A DNA stretch of 64,000 nt from Incurvaria masculella (GCA_946894095.1 OX335645.2:12485001-12549000); one strand, 5' to 3'. Shown: positions 1-49,999, numbered from the stretch's first letter. Made by a program: numbers and translations. Notes: generated by a model not told the origin, from the sequence alone.

Positions 1-3000
1 TTCTCTAAAGTACAAATTTAAAATGTTCTTGAAGAATATGAATGACAATCCGAACATTAATAATTGGAGATTAAGCAGCGACATCAGATTATCGAGATAG
101 ATATTAATCAGATTTATAATTATCTGGACATTTGAACAGTAATACCAATTGAACCATTAAATACATACACAATTTCAAATATCAACGTCGTTTATTATCT
201 CTTGTGTTTCAAATTTATTATAATATTATATTTATATATTTAAGAGGATAATGAGGTGATCAAATTATTTATATTTATTTAAACTCATGCCTGTTTCCTC
301 AGTCAAATTAAGAGAAATATTTTTCCAATATTTTTCACATTAAATTACTGAGAGCTACGTCTGTACATTTTTGCTTTTTTGATAACTTTACAAAATAAAA
401 AATATTTTTTATTTTATAGAATAGGGACGAGCCATTCTATGGACCGTGATCAACCTCATTATCCTCTTAACATCAATGCTTATGGGTAATCATGGTGCCA
501 CTTGTCGCATGTTCTATAAAAACTGGTGATTTCCGTAGGTGTGATCTTAACATTGTAACTAAACTGATGAGTGGTTGTTATTTTCTTCAGACTATATATT
601 TATTTTATAGCTAGTCGCCTGTTGCACGACCAGGTAGCAAACATGCATGCATACCTCTCCATATGCGTTGAAGAACTGAACAGCATTGGTGCCATCTTTT
701 GTAGTACCTGCCACTGCTAGTGTAGTACCATTGTGGTTCCAATGACAATCGATTGTTTGCATAGAGCTTTCAACTATTATTACACCTGAAACACTTCAAA
801 CATTAAAAAAATGTAGATTACATTCTGATTGATCACTAGGTCACCAGAATGAAAAGATGTAGTATGGCTGTTTAGAAAGGAAAAAAATAATGCTGTTGTT
901 GTTATTTTTGGAGGCGTTGTAAGGTTGTCAAGATCCAAATCTGCTACCCTTCATAAAACCACACTCAACAGAGCTTCGTACACACAAATTATATTGTTAA
1001 TTCTCACTAATTGTTTTCGATTCATAGAACTTAAAAATCATATTGTCAATAAACAATGCATAAATGGTAAATTATATGAATCCTGCTCAATACAGCGAAT
1101 TCTTTATAATTTTCGTTTTACATATTTACAGTAAACTGCTTTGCACATGATTAGATACAACTTTTGTAATTATTGAATAATATCATTAAATTTGGTTGTA
1201 AAACAAACTTGCATGCAGGACAAAAACAAAAAAAAATAACAAATTACATAAGACACACCTTCGTCACTGTGATTTTTCATTAATTGAATACATCCATCTC
1301 TGTAGCATATTGCTAAGACAGGTCTATCAGCTGGGGCTTTACCGGAATACCAATCCAGGCCAACTACCTCCATACTTGCAGAGGAGCACTGAACACTGAT
1401 AGGCATCTGAAATGTGGGTTGTGGGTTGTAGAGTGCCTAACGGTCAATTCACAAAATTTAGATACCTAGTAGGTATTTCATGAGGGTTAAGCCCAGAAAG
1501 TACACGACATATACATAAAAAAATTACCATAAGTTTTCTTTCTCAATGGGGAAGAAAACTGCTTATTTGTCACGACAGGTGGCGTCTAAGCAAGCTCACC
1601 TAAAATATGACAAGCTGTCGGATACCATACAAAATAAAACAGAATTGATTTAATTTTTTTATTTACTCAACCTACGTTATTAAAATGACTAAATTTGCTC
1701 ATTATTATTCTGAAAATTATTTTTACCATATTATGCTAATCAAATAAAGTCATAGGAAAGAAAATATCACAATAACATAACCTAATATATCTTTTCAAAC
1801 CTTGTGCTGGGTTAATTATATTAACATTCATTTGAAGACAAAGTAAAGCTCTTCTATTCCTTCGAACCTTATTGTAACTGCATCATGCAGTATATCTTGC
1901 ATCTAAAAACTCATAAATAAAACTTGACAGGAATGACAGTTTTGACGTTTCGGTCGCTCATGCGACACCTACAAAAAGGTTTGAGTTTTCTTCCCCATTC
2001 ATGCACTTTTTCATTAATGGGAATGAGTTGAAACTTGGACTTACAGCGTAGTTGCCTTGATTGTCATACAGGTGGAGCTCGCCATTGGAAAGAGCGAATA
2101 GCAAAAGCGAGTTGTCGGGTGACCACTGAACTGCATTCAGACCCGGCCCTTTAATATCCTTCCCCCACACTCTGGAGCCATCCACTGACCCTACTATTAC
2201 AGCACCTGAACATAAACATGAACATGAAGTACCTTCCAGCCAGAAATGTTTCCACATAAGTACACCAGACAGGGAAGACTTGTTTGCAAGCTATCGTTCA
2301 CTTCAGCCAAGCCTTGGGCCTGTAGGAAGGGTTTATTACCCTGGGGTCACTGGACCCCTTGGGGATCCGTGACATCAGTGCTAGGCGTCCGTGGCATGAA
2401 TGCTGAGGGTCCATCTTTGATATGATGACAATTAATACTGAGCGTGATTGATTAAAAAAAACATTTACGTATTTTTACTTTTTCCATTTGTTTTCTTTCC
2501 CTTCAAGTGATTTCGGAAGGGGTCTCAAAAAAGTTTAATAAACCGTGCTGTAGAGTATGAAAAGGAAATATAGTATACGCAAATGTAGTCACTTAATATA
2601 AATATGTTCACTTGTCCGAGCGCAGGATGTCTACCTGAGTATGAATAACCTGCACCGCAATACAGTAAGAAAAATTACTGATCTTACCATCTTCATAAGC
2701 TATGCATATCCTCTGACCATCGGATCCCCAGGCCATACCTCTCACTGTAGATTTATTGCGATTGTTTATCATCTCTTCATACCAGGAACCCTGATGAAAT
2801 AAGTTCAGTGTTAAAATTCACGTATGACATATTTCACGTACTATCTTGCCGTAAAAATCGAATAGAAAAATAAAATCCAGAATCCAGTCCGGCCAGTCTA
2901 ACCTAACCTAAAAAAACAAGAAAATTCAATTGATCAGACAATTTTGTTCAAAATCAAGGCACCAAACCTTTAAAGAAAATACGTGGGAGTATTTAGAAAT

Positions 3001-5287
3001 GTAAGGCCAAGCAAAACAGTAATTTATATCAAACTTTTCAAGTTAATATTTTTATATTAATTATTTTGTACATACAATTTGCAGGTTAATGCAGTCGATA
3101 GGTTGAGTAAGACCCGCTGTAAATAAATTTCCGTTTCCCAACTCGGATCCAAATTTTTCTTCTCACATTAATTTATTTTCACTCACTTTGTAAAGCATCC
3201 ACACAATAATGACTCCATGCTGGTCGCTAGTTGTGAGTTTCTGATGAATCTCGTTCCAGGTTGCCACTTGTAACTGGCCAGAGTGGCCTTCCAGACTGAG
3301 ATTCATGGAGAGGTTGCCGCCGCCACCTAAAGACACAAAATTTCACTCAACAAAATTATGTTTAAAAAATATTTTTAGGTAAGTACATATTTGTCACTAT
3401 AATGACAATGTCATATCAGCGACTAATGGTTGAATAATAACTGGGACTTCAGGAGTTAACTTGCACTCAGTTAGCTTGCAAGACCCAAACATATTAATAC
3501 TTGATGTTTACGGATATACAGTGTAAAAGCTTACTTTTTTCCGACGTTTCGTCCACCACTTTGCGGACATCATCAGGATTGGGGTGCGACCTCGAGGACC
3601 ACTGACGCGTCGTCAGTCAGAAGTCCAATCAGTTGAGGACTCGTTAGAGGTCCTCGAGGTCGCGCCGGAACCTGATGATGTCCGCAACGTGGTGGACGAA
3701 ACGTCGGAAAGAAGTAAGTTTTTACACTGTACATCCGTAAACATAAAGTATTATGTCAAACAACAGTGAAAATCTAAATAAACCCAAACATAACCAGGGC
3801 AATGCATAGAGTCATACGCTCTCATACATCAATAATATGATGAAGATGGGTAATCCATGCTCGGCTGTTTCACGGAGCTCGTAACAAGTGAAGTTAGTGC
3901 CGTTAATCTCTCATCAGTAAGGGGAATTGATAGGGTAACGACCATCTTAAACTTAATTATGTAGGCATGTAGAAAAAAATACCTTGCTCCAGTTTAAGCA
4001 CTTTTAACATTCCATCATCACCACCCACAGCAATGAAGCCTGAGGACTTGTTCCATGATATGCAGTTAACACTGGACTGCTTTGGGAGAGCAATCTGAAA
4101 ATTAAATGTAAGAGTTTTAATTGAAACAATGTCGGCACTGTGCATTTTATTTATACACGGCATTTCATAATCATGTAGGCAGTACCCAAAAGAAGCATAG
4201 TGTTCGATGAAATGAGCCAAGTAGGGTACTTTATTTCTAACTGTGCAAAGTTTTCTTCGCTAACTTCTATCATTTTTTTAAAGCAAAGCATTGAATGTCT
4301 CAGGTTCAGCTTAGAGGAATTGATGTAACTTTGAGGTGAACTACCACAACTAATGTCATTTGTTCCATGTTTGGCTTAGGCTATACAATGATTGTTTACC
4401 ACTAAGAGTTATCGCTGTAAACCGTAAAACCGCTCAAAGAATATGCATTACTGTTAAAAACCACCTACCATTTCGTCAGTAACAATATGGACTTCAAGCC
4501 AGCAGTTTGTAAGGTTGGCCTTCTACTAAGAAATAGATAGAGACGATAACGCAAATATGGCACTCACTGACCTAAGATTTCGTAAAGGTTTATATTTTAT
4601 GAAATATCAAGATTTATAATAACATCATGAAAACATTTTTGATGACTACAGAATATCATTATCCAGTTTCGATAGGCTTTTGCATATGGTGCGTCCATAC
4701 ATCACCTTCCAGAATACAACATTGGATGAAGCATTTTGTCCGCGAACATGTTTGTGCATGCCTAGTTAGTTCTGTAGGTTACAAATTGAGGTTCGGCTTT
4801 TTCCTGCGCACCGTTTTGTAACAAGTTGTTGTTTTAAAACCAGTCGCGGCAAAAAACAGCAAATGCGGTCACTTGGATCGATTTTGTATGCATCACAAAA
4901 CAATGAGGCATAAAACCGCATGCGGTTAACCATTGTGCGGCCTAAGGCTTTGTTTTTCTTTACGTGACCACAACCGGTCCGAATCGTTTGTAATACTGAC
5001 AGATTTGAGCGTGAAATCTGATTCGGGACGCTTTTATTCGTCGTGAGTACTGTAAAGTTTACAGTTCAAATCGGACCAAGATGCTAATGTGATGTGTTAG
5101 GCAAATATCATGGCATCAGCCATCCAATTCCAGTTCCTTTTTACAAAACTGAAGAAATCTCTGCCCACCACTGTAGGCAGTAGCTTTCGACCTGCTACTA
5201 GGCAACGACTGCTCAAAACATACACCGCAGAACCACCCATTTTTAACCACGATTTTAACTAACCTTTTTACTCATGTAAACGAACAT
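1..5287 (-). CDS. WDR35: WDR35/IFT121 (Oseg4), 5' part of gene, runs off left edge
   Basis: WD-repeat subunit of the IFT-A complex, which drives retrograde intraflagellar transport and ciliary membrane cargo entry. Seven coding exons can be chained on the minus strand: 5287-5264, 4094-3983, 3326-3187, 2790-2688, 2205-2045, 1406-1259 and 785-655. Every boundary is GT-AG and the phases agree (24+112+140+103+161+148+131 = 819 nt, 273 codons). Diagnostic segments include [46 protein letters not shown] and [16 protein letters not shown], which follow the order of the N-terminal WD40 propeller of animal WDR35. Only about a quarter of the roughly 1,180-residue protein is here; the rest lies left of position 1. 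It is divergent from na, with about 6.3 kb between the two start codons. Gene identity is very sure; exon edges are inferred from splice consensus. Confidence 0.93.
240..475. mobile_element. MITE-like element with short inverted ends flanked by TTAA
   Basis: TTAA followed by GAGGATAATGAGGT near 241-258 is mirrored by ACCTCATTATCCTC followed by TTAA near 454-474. The inverted ends next to TTAA suggest a short non-autonomous DNA transposon in a WDR35 intron. Family is not recognised. Confidence 0.45.
655..785 (-). CDS. WDR35: WDR35 exon 7
   Basis: Codes [20 protein letters not shown] through [11 protein letters not shown], matching the IQWNHMGSVLAVAG block of human WDR35. The donor is GAGGTATGC. 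The next exon is not found in 1-654 and must lie outside the window. Confidence 0.88.
1259..1406 (-). CDS. WDR35: WDR35 exon 6
   Basis: Codes [19 protein letters not shown] through [12 protein letters not shown] plus one base; the Met is internal, not a start. The acceptor is TTTCAG, the donor AAGGTGTGT. Confidence 0.9.
1545..1999. mobile_element. MITE, family A (ends AATGGGGAAGAAAACT)
   Basis: The inverted termini are AATGGGGAAGAAAACT (1545-1560) and AGTTTTCTTCCCCATT (1984-1999). A related copy lies at 30021-30697 and a short deleted copy at 19064-19173. All share the subterminal block GGAATGACAGTTTTGAC. It sits in the WDR35 intron between exons 5 and 6. Confidence 0.7.
2045..2205 (-). CDS. 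WDR35: WDR35 exon 5
   Basis: Codes [17 protein letters not shown] through [13 protein letters not shown]. The acceptor is GTTCAG, the donor GCTGTAAGT. This is one of the most conserved WDR35 segments. Confidence 0.95.
2688..2790 (-). CDS. WDR35: WDR35 exon 4
   Basis: Codes [18 protein letters not shown] through RICIAYED plus one base. The acceptor is TCATCAG, the donor GGTAAGA. It is continuous with exons 3 and 5. Confidence 0.93.
3187..3326 (-). CDS. WDR35: WDR35 exon 3
   Basis: Codes [16 protein letters not shown] through [16 protein letters not shown]. The donor is AAAGTGAGTG; phase 1 in, phase 0 out. It corresponds to the EGHSGSVQ...WMLYK block of human WDR35. Confidence 0.93.
3494..3753. 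mobile_element. Foldback (hairpin) element with ~100-bp inverted arms
   Basis: The left arm (about 3494-3595) reads through TTTACGGATATACAGTG, CCGACGTTTCGTCCACCAC and GCGGACATCATCAGG. The right arm (about 3655-3753) is its near-perfect reverse complement, separated by a short loop. Such a transcript would form a long hairpin. It lies in WDR35 intron 2. Confidence 0.75.
3983..4094 (-). CDS. WDR35: WDR35 exon 2
   Basis: Codes [16 protein letters not shown] onward to KVLKLEQ plus the first base of a Gly codon (phase 1). The acceptor is TTTTCAG, the donor AAGGTAT. It holds the first strands of WD repeat 1. Confidence 0.93.
5264..5287 (-). CDS. WDR35: WDR35 exon 1 (start codon)
   Basis: An eight-codon first coding exon, MFVYMSKK, reads from ATG at 5287-5285 and is followed by the donor GGTTAGT. 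It matches the conserved WDR35 N-terminus (MFFYLSKK in human) and joins in phase 0 to exon 2 (IALPKQ). It is too short for ordinary ORF detection. Confidence 0.85.
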
Positions 5288-5902
5288 TGTGAATGGTAGA
5301 GTGCTAAGCGGCACGAGAATTTACGAAAGCATTACACTGCAAACAATAAACTGAGTTTTATTCGAATACAAATTCATAAAACAATTTTAAATTTGAAATC
5401 AACATCAACAAACTAAGAGAACCACAGAATACGATATAACTTCAGCATGACAACAAATGACTATACTCTGTGATTGGCAGCATGGTTTCGAAAAGGGTTG
5501 CCTGAATCGAATTCCACTTTTTGCAATATTAATTTAAATCGTTTTTAGCCTAGTACCGTGGCAAATAATTACGTTTAGGTCTAAACGATTCAATAACATA
5601 AACAAATCGTGCCCCTGAAAATAAACCAATAAGCTAATAAGAAAATGCTACAAAGAGGCTCCTGAAAAACACGGCCGACAACATGCATCACTGAATGTAA
5701 ACTCTCCATTATTTCATTAAATTTATCTAAGATACCCGAAATATACTGAATTTCAGCTGAATCCCAATAACGGCACTGGTTAGAGCAAGTAATTTGAAAT
5801 TCCCGAATTTAGGAAAAATCCCTCCAGTCGGCCACATTTGCTTATTATGTTATGACAGCGAAGGCTAGGCTGTGTTCGGGCAACGTGTTGAGAGCCGGTA
5901 GT
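5288..5902. other. Upstream region of WDR35, no gene seen
   Basis: Non-coding DNA directly 5' of the WDR35 start codon. It should contain the WDR35 5' UTR and promoter, but I see no convincing core-promoter motif or further coding exon. Confidence 0.4.
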
Positions 5903-6232
5903 CTCAGTTCTCACCTAAATTGGCGTTTACGTAACTTCGAAGTTCCGTAAAAACGTCCAACTCCATACAAGTATTTACTAGATATTCTGTGGTTTTACTT
6001 CTTCAAGCTGTCAAAGTCAAACGCGGACTTCCGATTTGTATGAAAACGCGGAGTGGACGTAAACGGCAACGTCGACGTATTTACGGCAACGTTGAGTAAG
6101 CTGTCAAATCAAGCTCGGGCTCGCAAATGTTAGTTCGCTTAACGCCCACTGCGCGCGCTCTTCAATTTCTCCATAAATTTGAAAACGCCAGTCGATCGGT
6201 TTGCCGTAACGCCAATTTAGGTGTAAACTGAG
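5903..6232. mobile_element. MITE, family B (inverted ends CTCAGTT..CACCTAAATTGGCGTT)
   Basis: The left end CTCAGTTCTCACCTAAATTG is mirrored by CAATTTAGGTGTAAACTGAG at 6213-6232. The body is about 85-90% like 42849-43187 by eye. Fragments of the same family occur at 6255-6335 and near 63365-63420. Confidence 0.7.
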
Positions 6233-6688
6233 ATTTCGGGTACAGAGCTCCTATTTCCAGTTGTCACCTAATTTAGCGTTTACGGATCTTCGAAGTTACG
6301 TAAAAACGTCCATCTCCATACTTTGTGCACGCCAATATTCGCCTGATCGGAGATTTGACAGCGGTTCGGTTATAATTGGTATCAGAATGTGATTAACTGG
6401 AGATTGTGCACCCCAGCCTAGGCCTAGGGCTAACGAAAATAAGTACTTTGTGATGAACAACTCCATCACGTCATGTTCAGAAACAATTACACATTGTTCG
6501 TTAAATTGGTTGAAATAAACAAAGTATTAAGAATGCTTGTAGTTGTAACGAAAACAAAAATATCAAGATACTCGAGAGCACCGGAGCATAGGACGGATCG
6601 GATTCGCTCGGAACCATTCCTTTTGCTCCGACTGGCCGAGGTGGAATACGGAACTAGAGCGAGAGCGAATTGATTACTCACGTTCAAT

Positions 6689-6890
6689 GTGGCCCTTTCC
6701 GACTGGACTTATTCTGGACTGGACTGTTATTCGCGGATACGCTATAAAACCGTGCTTTTGCGCTTTGGGATCTTCTCTGTCTTAAAGAAAAAGACAGGCT
6801 CCGTGATGAGGAGGATGCAATATGTCCATAAAGCAGACAATGCGCATTTTCTAAATCTTACCAAATCAATGTGTTTGATTTGGTAAGTTT
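6689..6890. repeat. Dispersed repeat, copy also at 34545-34740
   Basis: Shares the blocks GTGGCCCTT, AAAACCGTGCT.TTGCGCT, TCCGTGATGAGGAGGATGC and ATGCGCAT with 34545-34740. Related pieces occur near 55740 and 56150-56280. Not coding in a consistent frame. Confidence 0.55.
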
Positions 6891-9253
6891 TAGAAAAAAA
6901 TAATAATAATAAAACGAGTTATAGTTAAAAGTAAACCACGACCGCTAGATAGTCAAAACTCAAACAAAAACCAAATTGGTTATAAATCTTCATGAAACCT
7001 TTTTAAGATGTTTTTGTTTTATCGTTGAGTAATCCACGTCCAAAGTTATAGTATGAAACAAGTGATAAATTGTAACTTTCGGACCCTATAACCGTTCCGC
7101 CCGATTCCGTTCTGTAATGGACAGTACGGGGCGGGATGGAATCGTCTTTGCCCGAACAAAGCTAAGAATCTGTGACTGTTTTGCCCGCGATTTCGATCAA
7201 TACAATTTAGAAAAATTGTGTTATCTAACATACAGAACATATTCTAACAGTGTTATGCATTGATTGAAGAGCAGTAAAATCATTCAGATGAGTGAAGATC
7301 AAGTTGACTAAATGGTCTTGTGAACCGCCATGATGTAGAAATGTGATAACTTCTCGCCCTGGAGGCAAACTTCAGGATTGATATTCTTAAAGGCTGGTTT
7401 GTGTAAGTACTATATATTCAGCGAAATAAATATTTAGCCTTTTGATATAGGCACGCGTACAATGTGATTAAAATAAGTCCTATTCTTGGGATCGTGAAAA
7501 ATCGAATGAGCGTGGAAAAGTATGGTCGGCACGTCCGCACGGGTTTACAGGGGAAACATTCGCTGCAATATCAAAGGAAGCCTGATGCTTTTTCCATCCA
7601 TCAAAATAGAGGTTCGATCCGAGTATATGCTTCTACATGTTTTTGCGTCTACATGCTACCTGGTTCAATAAAGAAACTATATAGAAATGGCGGCTTGTAC
7701 TTGCAAATCGCATGCTATCTCGCTTCCACCATATCGCTATCTATACTCACACAGAGCGGTACCGACTGCAAAACAAAATATCAAATCAGAGCGCGCAGTG
7801 ATATGTACTCAGTTGCGTTGTTAGGTCGGTATAGTATTTCACTAGTTCAACTGAACAGAACTAAGACTTCTAAAAACCGCGGGAAGATTCTTTGGAGTGT
7901 CGCCCGTGAAATTGTGTTTAAGGGAGTCGTTATCCTATCATATAACTACGGGCGATAACTGTTTACATGCTCTTAATGTTTAACTATGCTTATGAAATTT
8001 TGGATTCTAAAATATTTTGTTAAAATCTACATCTGTATTTAAATTTTTTGGGTACGGGTAATGTATGAATACTGGAACATTTTAATCAGTTTATTAAAAA
8101 TCAAAACTTTCCTTTAGTTTGTTGTATAACATTACTTCACGGGGTTTGTTCCTTGTAAGCGACACTATTGACTGGCGCAATAATACAGGTTGCATTATTT
8201 TTTCAAACATTTGATTCGCGGCTAGGGAAACAAAAAAATAAAAAATCTAATAATTAATTTTTAGTTTTTGTCAAAATCAGTGAGAAGAGTGATCCTTTGA
8301 GTGTTTTTCGCTATTTCTTAAAGTTTTGGATCTAGCCCTGAAAAAGCCAATGGATAAGTTTACCCTGTATATCTTTTAGATTGGAAAATATTGGTCTGCT
8401 AACAAGCATTAGAAAAAGTTGTCTATCTTTATGTTATTTTTTTACTGAAAATACAAACAATAAAAAATAAAAACACATAGACCTAGAAAGTGGCTTTCTC
8501 AAGTAATTTTTTTTTAAATTTAAAATTTAAATAAAAACTGTTCAAATTATAGATTTCCTGTGACTTCTCGACAGCTTTAGGTTAATTACTTGGTTCAGAT
8601 GAATTTTATGGACCTAGTGGCATGCAATAATGCCTTTTAATACATAAATAAATACATTTAAACGACCCACAGTTTTATTAACCTTTTCCTCCCTCTTGAA
8701 CTAATACGTTATAAGGGTAGAATTAAGGTTTATTTGATAAAATATTAAGAAGCTAAACATTTTTAAAAATTAATCATAAGTATGACGTATCGTGGGCTTT
8801 TTGGGGCTAACTAGGATAATCACCATTCTCCCCTGGTACCTGATGCATCGTAGGTTTTCTTCGAGCACAGTGAAGTCAACGAACTCGTTATATTAGGCAC
8901 ACGTTACACAGCAACAAGCGAAACTGACAGGTTGTATCTGCTTGTCTGGTGCGGACGAATATCCAATAACAAGTGCGTGGCCACTCCGCATGTCCCCCAC
9001 TAGTAAGACTTTTCAAACCTGTCCAGGCGTGACAACTTGACATACTCGATTCTTATTGGTCGCTAGCTTGTCATTCGGTTGGCACGTCTGTGTTTCCTCT
9101 TAGTAGCGCCGTCTGTCTTGATTAAAATGCACATTGAAAACAACAACGTAAACAATGCTAGAACAGACACCTTCCGGTAGTATGAAAATATAAAGAACTT
9201 CCATCATAAATCAAACTATGAACTTAAATGATTATTATCGATCACTGTGACAA

Positions 9254-9335
9254 GTAAATATATTTATATATTTATTTTATTTATTAAAATAAATATATTT
9301 ATATATTTATTTTATTTATTAAAATAAAATAAAAA
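9254..9335. repeat. AT-rich tandem duplication (~43 bp x 2)
   Basis: The block ATATTTATATATTTATTTTA plus following TTTATTAAAAT occurs twice in direct succession. Simple low-complexity duplication. Confidence 0.7.
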
Positions 9336-9344
9336 AAACATTAA

Positions 9345-9440
9345 AAGTAAATATACTTTTTCGTACTTAACAGGTACAATGCTTATTCCAAGGAATGTGA
9401 TATGTATTTATTTTTAATCTATCGTGAAAGACTACAAAAA
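9345..9440 (-). repeat. Fragment of dispersed repeat related to 17468-17665 and 50340-50530
   Basis: The block TACTTTTTCGTACT..., with CCAAGGAATGTGATATG, is the reverse complement of the 3' part of the repeats at 17468-17665 and 50340-50530. Confidence 0.5.
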
Positions 9441-10709
9441 TCTTAAAACATAAATGTATACTTATTATTCTGACCGTACCGTCCGTTGGACAAGTACAAG
9501 CCGCCATTTCTATATCTTTACTTTAATGAACTGGCTTAAAATCATTTTTTTTAAGAATATAAGCAGCTCATTAAAACCGTTTTATGGTCATACACTAGAT
9601 AATAGTTTAAACTTTGATATTTAGATTTTTCTACCGGTTTTTATTCTTAACCGACGCTGAGATAAAATAAAAATAAACCCGACATATTCGAGGTTAGCTT
9701 CATATGGAGCCTTAATATCTTTTCTTCAAATAAATATTGAGGTGAAACAAATTATTTTGCTTATTAAATATTTTTTGTAGAATCTTTTGATGATTAGTCA
9801 GTGACGAAAATGTTATGAACAATATTTATTATTATACACTTTAATCCATTTTGTAATTTTAGGCGTGAACACGACTAGTGTGGGTAGTTTTCGAAGTTTT
9901 ACAACGTCAATGGTCTCGAAATTTCAGCTGCCAAACTAGGCTTCTGCCTGCATCTCGGCTACTCACTGACATACATATTACTACGTATGGACAGGCCCTT
10001 CCATACAACTAAAATGAAGCAACAAAAGTGGTGTTTCATGCATCGCAGGGACACCACTTTGTCACCAGACAGCCGCTCGCTGTCGTCATACGCCTGTGCG
10101 TCGCCTCTGGCTAATAATGCGCCCTCCAAATGCCCAATCGTGTGGTAAAAATGTGCAGGAATTACATAAAAAAAAACAAAGAAAGACGGATTATCGGAAT
10201 ACTGCTACAGGCGACAGAATTAAATGAAGGGGCATATCCTTACATTTTACATATCACTGCGGCTAGTCTGGATTCACCCCCTCGGATGCGTGGATGTAGT
10301 TTTTTTTTGTGTTTAAAACCAATTGACATGGCGAAGTATAAAATACACAACACAGTAACAAAAAATACAAATTAGTTGGTGATGATGGCATATATTAAAC
10401 AGTTTATAGTACCTAATAAAATATAATGAACAATCAATTCTATTAGCAAGTTCTATTTATCTATCCATCAAATAGTAAGATCTAATTCTAATCCATTTGC
10501 ACTGAGGGGGGCTGTTTCTTTTGTTCTTGTTCTTTGCCTTAAACTGTTCTACCAAAAATAGTTTGGCAGCAGCATTTACATTTAGTATGTATTTCATTAT
10601 TGTGGACGAAAACATTGTAGTTTCTTTGCAGATTCTTCTTTACTGAGTTGATCGAATCCGCGGATCATTCAGTTTTTGACTTTTAAGCACCATTTTAGCT
10701 TGTTAAAAA

Positions 10710-10757
10710 GATTCCGACGAATTGAGAACCTCCTCCTTTTTTTTGGAGTCGGTTAAA
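10710..10757. repeat. Terminal fragment of the AAGTCGGTT dispersed repeat
   Basis: CGAATTGAGAACCTCCTCC followed by a T tract and GAGTCGGTTAAAAA matches the right end of the element at 53898-54505. Confidence 0.55.
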
Positions 10758-10802
10758 AATAATCGAATGGCAATCTATCTCTAGATGTCTGCCTGTAAGA
10801 AG

Positions 10803-11218
10803 TAATTTTTTTTTTATGCGACCCGACGTGCATGGCTTATACCACACAACTACCGTTATGATATTAGCCCAATACACCATATTCCCGAAGGAATTAGGTG
10901 CCATGCCAGGACCTTCCCTCTATGAGCACGGCTACATTGAACTGGATGGAAAACACGGACAATCTGTCATTGCCGCTTCAACCATCTTTTCATCCAATGC
11001 GACGGTACCAACCCGGGCGGGCTTAAACCCTAACCACCTAGTAGGGGAAGGGGACCTACAGTTTTACATGGATTCCGAACCATGGAGCAGCTCGCATTCG
11101 TGACGAAATGCACTTATCGAACTCGGAAAGAGAAAGACAGTGGTGCATGTCGGAATTGAACCCAGACCTCTGGTACGCTAGGCCAGTTCCCGTGCCACTA
11201 GGCTACGAGTCGCTCAAG
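10803..11218 (-). mobile_element. SINE with tRNA-like head, minus orientation
   Basis: The minus strand starts near 11218 with an A-box-like TAGCCTAGTGGCACGG, then a B box in GGTCTGGGTTCAATTCC. A body shared with many copies in this window follows, and then an A-rich end (T run on plus at 10806-10815). Copies of the same class are at 19296-19703 and 37010-37337. Its body is shared with the 5S-headed SINEs at 39110-39500 and 59530-59925. Confidence 0.75.
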
Positions 11219-11634
11219 GTAAGTCTGTTTGTAAATGCTAATTGTATTGTGACTAACCTGTATGCAGTGATTTTATCTAATAACAATAAATTCGTCTCAT
11301 CGCAATTTTCGACTGCTGCACATGCGGCTAGAATTCGGTAGAGTGTTCTGGAAAGAAGGTCCACCGATCCAGGGCACTAAGGGCTGCAGTCTATTGTGGG
11401 ATGGGAAGTAAAGCGATACCAGCCGATAGATAACTAGGTCATTAGTGAAACAGCTCAACGTGAGATTTTAATTTTGTGTTCAAAACGACGTTTTGAAGTG
11501 GAACTTCATTAGTTAGTAAATCTATTTCATATTTGTATAGAGGCTGGGAGAAGACAGCGCCCACCACCACGGTGTTTCTGTATGCGTGGTGTGGGTGTGC
11601 GGTGCTGTGGTGCGTGCGGCTGGGAGCGGGCGCG

Positions 11635-48982
<37,348 letters not shown>

Positions 48983-49993
48983 ACTTATCTGAAAAGTGAA
49001 TGCCAAATAGTGGGTGCAACTATTTATTAGTTCCTTTCCATTCAATGGGTGCAACACAACTCACCCACCACTTGGATGGATTAGTTGAAAAATGTTTACA
49101 GTGCACATGGTTGAAGGAATTAATATTCTCCTGCATCTTATGAATTCCTGTTCCGGTCACAGTGGGTTTACAAGCATTTCATACAAAGCCTCCCCTTAAA
49201 ATTCCTCGTCATGCAGCCTGGTGAATTATTTCGAAGAGATGAGGCTACTTCTATATAAATTTGTGTCTCCACCACATCGTTTTAAGTGTTTTATCATATT
49301 TTATTGCGATTGTAGAGGTTTATGGAGAAAGTGGAGCACCTATGGTATGTTGTGATTGTGTTACAAATTGATTGTAAAATAATCCTTACAATCGAGTTAT
49401 TAGGTACTCAACATAACTAAGTCTGTATGGGAAATGATTGTCATCTGTTTCCAGTTTTAAGGTCAAGGTCAAATTATACGCTCGATGCCAAATTACAAAT
49501 ACTTAGCAACCTACGATTGTTTTATGTATGTCTACTGTCTTTTAGTAGGCATTCTTTAAGTATTATCCGTCCTGAAACTATTGCCATAATTCACTCGGTC
49601 AATGTGTTTGCTGAACGCATTGTTATTAGACTAAACCATAAAAATATTGCCTTACAACAAAATTCATATATTAAACTGCCCTTTATGATTTGTCTGATAT
49701 CGCCGTAAAATTGATGGGAAGTTAGAAAAAAGAACCATTTCGCAAAAATAATTGGCACTTTTTTATTCATTCACTTTTATAGCGGAGCAATCTGACCTCA
49801 CAAGAAGCAGAATAACCTCACATTAAGATTCCTTTACATACGCGAGAAATGGTAAGATGGCAGATTAACAATTCCGTGTTCTTTTGGTGTTTTCGCTGGC
49901 CCAAAGACCTGTTCCGAACCAGACTGCTCTATCCATCATTAAAACATTTCATTATAACTCACGATGTATACATAGTTTCTGGACAGAAATACT

Positions 49994-49999
49994 AATAAA
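49994..49999 (+). terminator. na: Candidate na polyadenylation signal AATAAA
   Basis: First canonical AATAAA found downstream of the na stop, about 1 kb away. The 3' UTR length is not known; weak evidence only. Confidence 0.3.

Larger units (their letters stand above)
7662..9531. repeat. Pair of ~42-bp inverted repeats about 1.8 kb apart
   Basis: 7662-7703 (ending GAAATGGCGGCTTGTACTTG) is nearly the reverse complement of 9490-9531. The AT-rich DNA between has no convincing gene. Part of it (about 7955-8510) resembles 62870-63110, so this may be a degraded DNA transposon or nested repeats. Confidence 0.4.

Noticed and set aside
7464..7958. 164-codon open frame upstream of na
   Set aside because: Begins at GTG rather than ATG, has no recognisable domain or splice context, overlaps repeat-like DNA and one arm of an inverted repeat; treated as chance.
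11140..11218. Possible true tRNA gene on the minus strand
   Set aside because: Has A- and B-box-like motifs but no complete cloverleaf, and the same sequence with its tail recurs at 19296-19703 and 37010-37337, so it is a SINE head.
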